From a bacterium (GTDB taxonomy: Bacteria > CG2-30-53-67 > CG2-30-70-394): 35,546 nucleotides of DNA. Shown here piece after piece: positions 30,186 through 35,546 of the stretch (its first letter is position 1; each line of letters starts with the position of its first letter). A program made the translations under genes and the position numbers. Under the pieces are notes generated by a model. That model saw nothing but the letters and a program-made list of their open reading frames with translations. It was not told where the DNA came from and did not search any database. The DNA is taken from contig JAJRSX010000135.1 in the NCBI GenBank assembly GCA_024278555.1, forward strand, positions 1 to 35,546. The letters are read 5' to 3'.

Positions 30186-31400
30186 ATGGACAGGGTCATC
30201 ATCGAGGAGCGTTACCGGTTCGTACCCCCCTATCGCGGGACCGTCTGGCCGACCCTCTTTCGGGCCCTGGCGCCGTGGCAGGCGCGGCGCAAGTACGGTA
30301 TCGGCGAGGTCCGCTGCTTCGGGGTGGAGCACCTGCGCGCGTCGCTGAGCGCCGGCCACGGGATCCTCCTCACCCCGAACCACTGCCGGCCCAGCGACCC
30401 GCTGATCGTCGGGCGGCTGGCGCAAGAGGCCTCCACCCTGCTCTTCATCATCGCCAGCTGGCACCTCTTCAAGCAGAGCCGCTTCGCCGCCTGGTACCTG
30501 CGCCGAGCCGGCGCCTTCTCCATCTACCGCGAGGGGCTCGACAAGCAGGCGCTGAAGAGCGCCGTCGAGATCTTGAGCCAGGCGACGCGGCCCCTGGTGA
30601 TCTTCCCCGAGGGGGTGGTCAGCCGCGCCAACGACCGCCTCGAAACCTTCATGGAGGGGACCTCCTTCATCATCCGCAGCGCCGCCAAGCGGATGGCCAA
30701 GGAGCGTCCCGACGGCAAGGTGGTCGTCCACCCGGTGGCGATCCGCTACTTCTTCCACGGCGACATCGACGCGACCCTGACGCCGGTCCTGTCGCGCATC
30801 GAGCAGCGCCTGTCGTGGGCGCCGCAGGACCGACTCCCCCTCGACCAGCGGATCGTCAAGCTCGGCTCCGCGCTGATGGCGTTGAAGGAGATCGAGTACC
30901 TCGGCGAGCCCCAGTCCGGCGACCTGCGGCCGCGGCTGCGACGCACCATCCAGGCGATCCTCGAACCGACCGAGGCCGAGTGGCTCGGCGGCCGCGAGCC
31001 CCCCACCGACGACGTGGTCGCCCGGGTCAAGCGGCTCCGCGCCCGGATCCTGCCGGGGATGATCGAGGGGGAGACGAGCGCCGCCGAGCGCGCCCGGCGG
31101 TGGCAACAGCTCGCCGACCTCTACCTCGCCCAGCAGATGTCCCACTACTCCCCCGGCTACATCTTCGAGACCCGGGCGCCCGAGCGGAAGCTGGAGACCG
31201 TCGAGCGGTTCGAAGAGGACCTCACCGACCGCGCCACCGTCCACCGCCCCATGTCCGCCGCCATCCAGGTGGGCGAGGCGATCGAGGTCCGCCACCCGCC
31301 GAACGCCGCGCGCGACAACGACCCGCTCATCGGCGAGCTCCGCAACCGCATCGACGAGATGCTCGCGGCCCTCGCCGACCGCCGCCCGCCTGCCGGGTGA
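30186..31400 (+). CDS. 1-acylglycerol-3-phosphate acyltransferase-like (PlsC domain) protein
   Basis: 404 residues, longer than PlsC (about 245). The acyltransferase domain occupies about 40-200: NHCRPSD gives the catalytic H66xxxxD71, and FPEGVVSR (140-147) is the phosphate-binding motif. No strong membrane helix is visible before it. The C-terminal 200 residues are helical and charged (RARILPGMIEGETSAAERAR) and have no function that I recognise. The substrate may be lysophosphatidic acid or another acyl acceptor. It follows the phosphofructokinase gene by 60 bases in the same direction and ends 15 bases from the convergent transglycosylase gene. Confidence 0.8.
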   Translation: MDRVIIEERYRFVPPYRGTVWPTLFRALAPWQARRKYGIGEVRCFGVEHLRASLSAGHGILLTPNHCRPSDPLIVGRLAQEASTLLFIIASWHLFKQSRFAAWYLRRAGAFSIYREGLDKQALKSAVEILSQATRPLVIFPEGVVSRANDRLETFMEGTSFIIRSAAKRMAKERPDGKVVVHPVAIRYFFHGDIDATLTPVLSRIEQRLSWAPQDRLPLDQRIVKLGSALMALKEIEYLGEPQSGDLRPRLRRTIQAILEPTEAEWLGGREPPTDDVVARVKRLRARILPGMIEGETSAAERARRWQQLADLYLAQQMSHYSPGYIFETRAPERKLETVERFEEDLTDRATVHRPMSAAIQVGEAIEVRHPPNAARDNDPLIGELRNRIDEMLAALADRRPPAG

Positions 31401-31415
31401 GGTCGCGTCGCGCGG

Positions 31416-32069
31416 TTACGGTGCGACGTTGGTGTACAGGAGGTCACCGCCGGCGAGGCGGACGCGGTAGATGCGACCCCCGGCGCCGGCGGCCCGGGAC
31501 CACTCGCCCTCCGGGTAGAGGTGGCGCAGCCGCCGGAGGTAGGTGCGGGTCTCCGGGAAGGGGGGGACGCCGCCGTACTGCGCCACCCGGTCGGGGCCGG
31601 CGTTGTAGGCGGCGAGCGCCAGGGTGAGGTCGCCGAAGCGGTCCCACAGGGAGCGCAGGTAGCGGGCGCCGCCGAAGATGTTCTCCTCCGGGTCGTACGG
31701 ATCGACCACCCCGAGGTCGCGGGCGGTAGCCGGCATGAGCTGCATCAGCCCCATCGCCCCCTTGGGAGAGCGGGCCCGCGGGTCGTACCCCGACTCGGTG
31801 GCGATCACCGCGTGCAGGAGATCGGCGGCCAGGCCGGTGGTGTCAGCGGCGCGACGGACGGTGGCGGCGAAGGGGTGGCGGTGGCCACGGGCAGGGGCCG
31901 TCACGGTCGCGAGATGGCGGTTCAGGGTGATCGCCGGTCGGTCGCCCGATCGCCGGGGGGCGTCGGTGAAACAGAGGGAACCGTCGGCGAGCCGGTACCG
32001 GTAGATCCCGCCCGCCGTCACCGGCGAGGCCGTGGCCGCCACGAGAAGGAGGATCAGCATGCGCACCAT
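31416..32069 (-). CDS. Lytic transglycosylase with N-terminal signal peptide
   Basis: 217 residues. Start at 32069 after a GAGGGGGGA site; an ATG at 32060 is an alternative. The signal peptide ends near TASPVTAG. A short DUF4124-like YRYRLADGSLCFTD (23-36) is followed by an SLT domain: Glu92 in VIATESGYDP is the catalytic acid, then GAMGLMQLMPATA and ALAAYNAGPDRV. It cleaves peptidoglycan between MurNAc and GlcNAc in the periplasm. The final residues repeat a YRVRLAGGDLLYTN pattern like the N-terminal one. It lies between the acyltransferase and the ATPase genes and appears to be a stand-alone gene. Confidence 0.9.
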   Translation of the reverse strand: MVRMLILLLVAATASPVTAGGIYRYRLADGSLCFTDAPRRSGDRPAITLNRHLATVTAPARGHRHPFAATVRRAADTTGLAADLLHAVIATESGYDPRARSPKGAMGLMQLMPATARDLGVVDPYDPEENIFGGARYLRSLWDRFGDLTLALAAYNAGPDRVAQYGGVPPFPETRTYLRRLRHLYPEGEWSRAAGAGGRIYRVRLAGGDLLYTNVAP

Positions 32070-32106
32070 TCCCCCCTCATCGGCACGAGCGGCCCCATTG
32101 TGTGCC

Positions 32107-35100
32107 TCACGGCTGATCCTCGCGCTCGAGGAGGGCGGTGAGCTCCACCGCCACCCGGCTCACCTCCTCCGCGCCGACCGCCGAGGCGGCGATCGCCGGG
32201 GCGAGGTCGGCGAGGAGGCGGGCACGGAGGGCATCGTCGTCGAGGGGGGGGCGGGGGTCGAGGTATCCCTGCTCGCGCAGGTAGGCGGCCAGGGCCTCGC
32301 GCTTGTTCGCCCGGAAGCCGTGGGTGCGCGCGTCCTTGCCCGGCCCCTTGAGGCGGACGAGGAGGGCGCTACCGTCCCCACCGACCTCGGCGGCGACCTC
32401 GGTGAGGGGGTCGAGGTAGCGGTCGCTCACCGCACCGCTCGCCGCCAGCGCCGCCCGGTCCACCGGCCGGCCGCGCCCCACCCGCCAGGCGGCGAACAGG
32501 GCGACGGCCAGGTCAGCGAGGGCGTCGAGATGGGCGACCTCGTGGTCGCCGACCACTGCTGCGCCGCCGCCGCCGCGCGACAGGGTGCGCCACTGGCCGA
32601 CGGTGGCGACGCGGGCGACGGCGAGGAGACGGTGGAGGAGCCCCAGGTCGTCGCGCAGGAGGTAGAAGAGGTGCAACGCCGCCGGATGGTCCGGATCGGG
32701 CGGCGCCACCCCGAGGGCGGCACCGTACTCCTCGGCGGTGAGGCCGTCGGGCGACGGCGGCAGGGGAGAGGAGTCCACGGTGAGGGCGGAGACGTCGAGG
32801 GCCTGGGCGCCGGTGCGCACCGCCGCCAGATCGATGGTCGGCGGCGGCGACTCCCCACGCGCCGCACAGAGCCGCGCCCAGCGGGCGCAATCATGGGGGT
32901 TGGCGGTGAAATAGAGGATCTGCCGCCCCTCCGCCGCCAGGGCCAGGAGCGCCTCGGCCACCGCGTCGAAGCGGTCCGGGTCGGCGAGGGACAGGGCCTC
33001 GTCGAGCATCAGCGGCACCCTCTCTCCCGCCTCATGGTGGGTGGCAAAGGCGATCCGGCCGGCAAGCAAGAGCTGCGCGCGGGTGCCGTCGGAGAGCTCC
33101 GCCAGGCCGCGCACCGCGCCGGTGTCGCTCTCCTCCGCCACCAGCTCGCCGGTGTCGGCGACCCGCACCGTGTAGCGGTGGTGGGTGAAGGTGGCAAACC
33201 AGCCGCTCGCCCGCTGCAGGACCGGCGGCCGTGCCACCTCCTGGTGCTCCGCCTCCACCAGGTCGAGAAGCAACGCCGCCGCCGCCGCCTCGAAGGCCTC
33301 CTCGCGCCGCGCCCTAAGGGCGTCGCGCGCCGCCGCCTCCGCCGCCCGGCTCGACTCCAACGCATCGCCGCCCTCCGCCTGGCGGATCCGCTCCTCGAGG
33401 GTACCGACCTGCGCGGCGAGGTCGGCGAGGCGGCCCGCCGCCGCCCGCGCCGCATCCAGCCGCGCCGCCGCCTCCTCCTCCGAGAGGGCGGCGAGGTCGG
33501 GGAGGTCGGCGAGACGCGCCTCCAGCTCGGCGATCCGCCCCCCAAGCCGCGCCACCTCCGCCTCCACCTTGCGGTACTCCCCGAGGCGGTCGAGGAGCGC
33601 CGCCAGGGCCGCCTCATCCGCCACCCCGGCGCGATCGAGCAGGCCGCGCGCCTCCTCCTCCGCCGATCCCAACCGCTCCACGGTGCGGGCGCGCCGTTGC
33701 TTCAGCTCGGCGATCTCCCGCACTGCCTGGCGGTAGTCGCGCAACCGCGCCACCACCCCCTCGGTCGCCGCCACCAGGGCCGGACCCGCCACCCCCAAGG
33801 CCGGATCCGGGGCGAGGCATAAGGGGGCGAGAAAGCCCTCCACCGCCGCCCGCTGCTCCGCCACCAACGCCCGCGCCCGCTCCAGCCGCGCATCGGCCCC
33901 GGCGAGGTCGACGGCGGCGCGGCGGCGGGCGTCGAGGCGGTGGCCGAGGTCGAGGAGGTGGAGGCTGCCGCCCTCGGCCAGGCCGAGACGGGCGCGCCAG
34001 CGGCCTACCTCCTCCTCCAGCTCCGCCGCCTCCGCCGCCAAGGCCGACGCCTCCCCCTGGAGCCGCCGCCGCTCCTCCGCCGCTACCCGCGCCTGGTCCG
34101 CACGCGCGAGGTCGGCGCGCAGGTCGGCCAGGCGGGCCTCCACCGCCTGCCGCTCCCACAACGCCGGCGGCGCCAGACGGCTCTCGGCGTAGCGGCCCTG
34201 CGCGACATCCCGTGCCTGACGGTTGCGGCGACCCATGAACTGGGTCCACGTGGCGTAGACGAGTGCTCCGCCACCCGCACCGAGGGGGAGGGCCGCGTAC
34301 GGATGCGCTACCAGGGCAACCCCCGCCACAACAGCCACAACAGCCAGGGCGACCACCCACCGGGGGGGGGGCGGCGGCCCCTCGGAGACCACCAGCCACC
34401 GCCGCAGGGCCGACTCCCCCTGCAGGAGGCGGGCCGGCTCCTCGCCCCCCTCTACGCGCGGCAGGAGGGAGAGGCGGGTCGCCACCTCCTGGGTCCGCTG
34501 GCGGTGGCCGTGGAGCCGACCCACCAGCTCCTCGATCTGCGCCACCTCCTCCGCCGCCAACTCGCCGTCGCCGCCGATCGCCGCCAGCTCGGTGGCGGCG
34601 GCCACCCGCGCCTGCTCCGCCTCGCGGGCCTCCCGCTCCAGCTCCACCACCGCCCGCGCCGACGCCACCGCCCCCTCGGCCGCCACCTCGTCGACCTCGC
34701 CACCGGCCAGCTCGGTGGCGGTCGCCGTCTGGCGCGCGCGGGCGAGGTCGGTCTCCACCGCCACGAGCTCCTCCCGCGCCTTGCCCGCCTCGGCGGCGAG
34801 GCGGGCAAGGCGGTCGCGCTCGTCGCCGGAGAGGTGGGCGAGGGGGGCGGGGAAGGCGGCGAGGCGGGCCGCTGCCGCGCCATGGGCGATGCGCGCCGCG
34901 GCCAGGTCACGGGCGGCGGTGAGGGGGTCGAGCTGTTGCTGCGCGGCCAGGGCCTCCGCCCGCGCCGCCCGTAGCTCCGGCAGGTCGGCGGCCGCGGCGG
35001 CGAGGTCCCGCTGGCGGGCGGCGACCTTTACCCGCGCCGCCTCCGCCGCCTGCAGGTCGCGGCGCTCGCGCAGGCCGTGGCGTGGGCCGAGGGCGGCGTC

Positions 35101-35505
35101 GCGGCGCACCGCCGCGAGGTCGTAGCCCCCCGCCATCTCGACCCGGATCGCCTCGCCGATGGCCCGGTCGCCGGTGGCGGTGGGATCGAGGAGGTCACGC
35201 ACCCCGAGGGTGTAGCCCCGCGCCAGGTGGGAGGGCGGCAGGGTGGGCGGCCTCCCCTCCCAGGTGGCCCGCCGGTCGCGGCAGAGGACACGCAGGCGGC
35301 GGCCGCCCACCTCCCAAACCGCCGCGGCCTCCACCGCCTCGTCCGCCCCCTCCGGCCACAGGGTGGCGGCGATCGCCCGCCGCAGGGACGACTTGCCGAT
35401 GCCGTTCGGCCCCACCACCAGGTTGAGCCCCGGGCGCAACGCCTCGACCGAAAACGGGGCGTCGATCCCCGGCAGGCGCGGACAGTCGATCGAGACGAGC
35501 CTCAC
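32107..35505 (-). CDS. YhaN-like SMC/Rad50-type AAA ATPase with a membrane hairpin and C-terminal extension
   Basis: 1132 residues from a GTG at 35505 that overlaps the upstream stop in GTGA. Walker A is GPNGIGKSS (32-40). Long Ala/Glu/Arg-rich coiled coils follow. Two hydrophobic segments (VVALAVVAVVAGVALVA and PLGAGGGALVYATW, about 378-420) interrupt the coil, as in the YhaN family. The second coil leads to LMLDEALSLADP (about 825), the Walker B/D-loop region, and a switch-like ILYFTANPHD. About 265 residues beyond the ATPase core (ending VELTALLEREDQP) form an extra domain that is not usual for YhaN. Such ATPases pair with an SbcD/YhaO-like phosphoesterase in DNA end processing or membrane-linked repair. 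Confidence 0.8.
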   Translation of the reverse strand: MRLVSIDCPRLPGIDAPFSVEALRPGLNLVVGPNGIGKSSLRRAIAATLWPEGADEAVEAAAVWEVGGRRLRVLCRDRRATWEGRPPTLPPSHLARGYTLGVRDLLDPTATGDRAIGEAIRVEMAGGYDLAAVRRDAALGPRHGLRERRDLQAAEAARVKVAARQRDLAAAAADLPELRAARAEALAAQQQLDPLTAARDLAAARIAHGAAAARLAAFPAPLAHLSGDERDRLARLAAEAGKAREELVAVETDLARARQTATATELAGGEVDEVAAEGAVASARAVVELEREAREAEQARVAAATELAAIGGDGELAAEEVAQIEELVGRLHGHRQRTQEVATRLSLLPRVEGGEEPARLLQGESALRRWLVVSEGPPPPPRWVVALAVVAVVAGVALVAHPYAALPLGAGGGALVYATWTQFMGRRNRQARDVAQGRYAESRLAPPALWERQAVEARLADLRADLARADQARVAAEERRRLQGEASALAAEAAELEEEVGRWRARLGLAEGGSLHLLDLGHRLDARRRAAVDLAGADARLERARALVAEQRAAVEGFLAPLCLAPDPALGVAGPALVAATEGVVARLRDYRQAVREIAELKQRRARTVERLGSAEEEARGLLDRAGVADEAALAALLDRLGEYRKVEAEVARLGGRIAELEARLADLPDLAALSEEEAAARLDAARAAAGRLADLAAQVGTLEERIRQAEGGDALESSRAAEAAARDALRARREEAFEAAAAALLLDLVEAEHQEVARPPVLQRASGWFATFTHHRYTVRVADTGELVAEESDTGAVRGLAELSDGTRAQLLLAGRIAFATHHEAGERVPLMLDEALSLADPDRFDAVAEALLALAAEGRQILYFTANPHDCARWARLCAARGESPPPTIDLAAVRTGAQALDVSALTVDSSPLPPSPDGLTAEEYGAALGVAPPDPDHPAALHLFYLLRDDLGLLHRLLAVARVATVGQWRTLSRGGGGAAVVGDHEVAHLDALADLAVALFAAWRVGRGRPVDRAALAASGAVSDRYLDPLTEVAAEVGGDGSALLVRLKGPGKDARTHGFRANKREALAAYLREQGYLDPRPPLDDDALRARLLADLAPAIAASAVGAEEVSRVAVELTALLEREDQP

Positions 35506-35546
35506 CGCGCCTCCCGCTGCGCCAGGAGCTGCTCCAGCAGGCGCAC
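35502..35546 (-). CDS. C-terminal end of the gene upstream of the YhaN-like ATPase (partial)
   Basis: Only the last 14 residues, VRLLEQLLAQREAR, and the TGA are inside the window. The TGA overlaps the GTG of the ATPase gene, so the two are translationally coupled. By analogy with YhaO/YhaN and SbcD/SbcC pairs the missing gene is probably a metallophosphoesterase. The visible residues alone cannot show this. Confidence 0.5.
   Translation of the reverse strand: MRLLEQLLAQREAR

Overview
The window is a very GC-rich, densely coded bacterial chromosome segment. It most likely comes from a respiring gammaproteobacterium or close relative: it carries a cbb3-type oxidase with its assembly genes, a large multihaem c cytochrome, a rhombosortase/GlyGly-CTERM pair, PsiE and TfpX/TfpZ-type proteins, and paired palindromes of the GTAGGAGCGGG REP type. 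Species cannot be named from the sequence. Naming of families rests on motif recognition, not on a database search.

Layout. (1) 1-813, minus strand: a partial CARF protein of the NE0113 family, the edge of a probable type III CRISPR-Cas locus lying to the left. (2) 814-1666: non-coding, with an AT-rich island. (3) 1667-11167, plus strand: an overlapping gene chain that starts with a 2816-residue secreted protein. It has a transglutaminase-like domain, NEW3/CARDB-like Ig folds, an LVIVD propeller, three PKD domains and a GlyGly-CTERM-like sorting tail, and it continues in frame into an outer-membrane beta-barrel. It is followed by a rhombosortase and two small membrane proteins. (4) 11286-14525: an unusual cbb3 oxidase. 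CcoN is standard, CcoO carries an extra C-terminal cytochrome c domain, and a 69-residue haem-free protein looks like the membrane anchor of CcoP. The genes are separated by repeat-rich spacers. (5) 14837-16846, minus: a ten-haem NapC/NirT-like cytochrome. (6) 17247-22882, plus: assembly genes ccoG, a minimal ccoH-like gene, ccoI and ccoS, then a psiE-like and a tfpZ-like gene. (7) 22963-35546: housekeeping and metabolic genes, namely an endonuclease III-like glycosylase, gmd, apbE, an alpha-glucan phosphorylase divergent from an ATP-type phosphofructokinase, a PlsC-like acyltransferase, a lytic transglycosylase, and a YhaN-like membrane-anchored ATPase coupled to a truncated upstream gene.

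How the parts fit. The oxidase, its copper/haem maturation genes and the decahaem cytochrome form a respiratory island. The phosphorylase and phosphofructokinase form a glycogen-to-glycolysis pair. The most unusual signals are the natural fusion of a rhombosortase substrate to a beta-barrel through an apparent internal signal peptide, beside its probable processing protease, and the redistribution of haem c domains between CcoO and CcoP. The intergenic DNA holds at least four REP doublets, a duplicated mosaic spacer and several stem-loops that begin at or inside stop codons.
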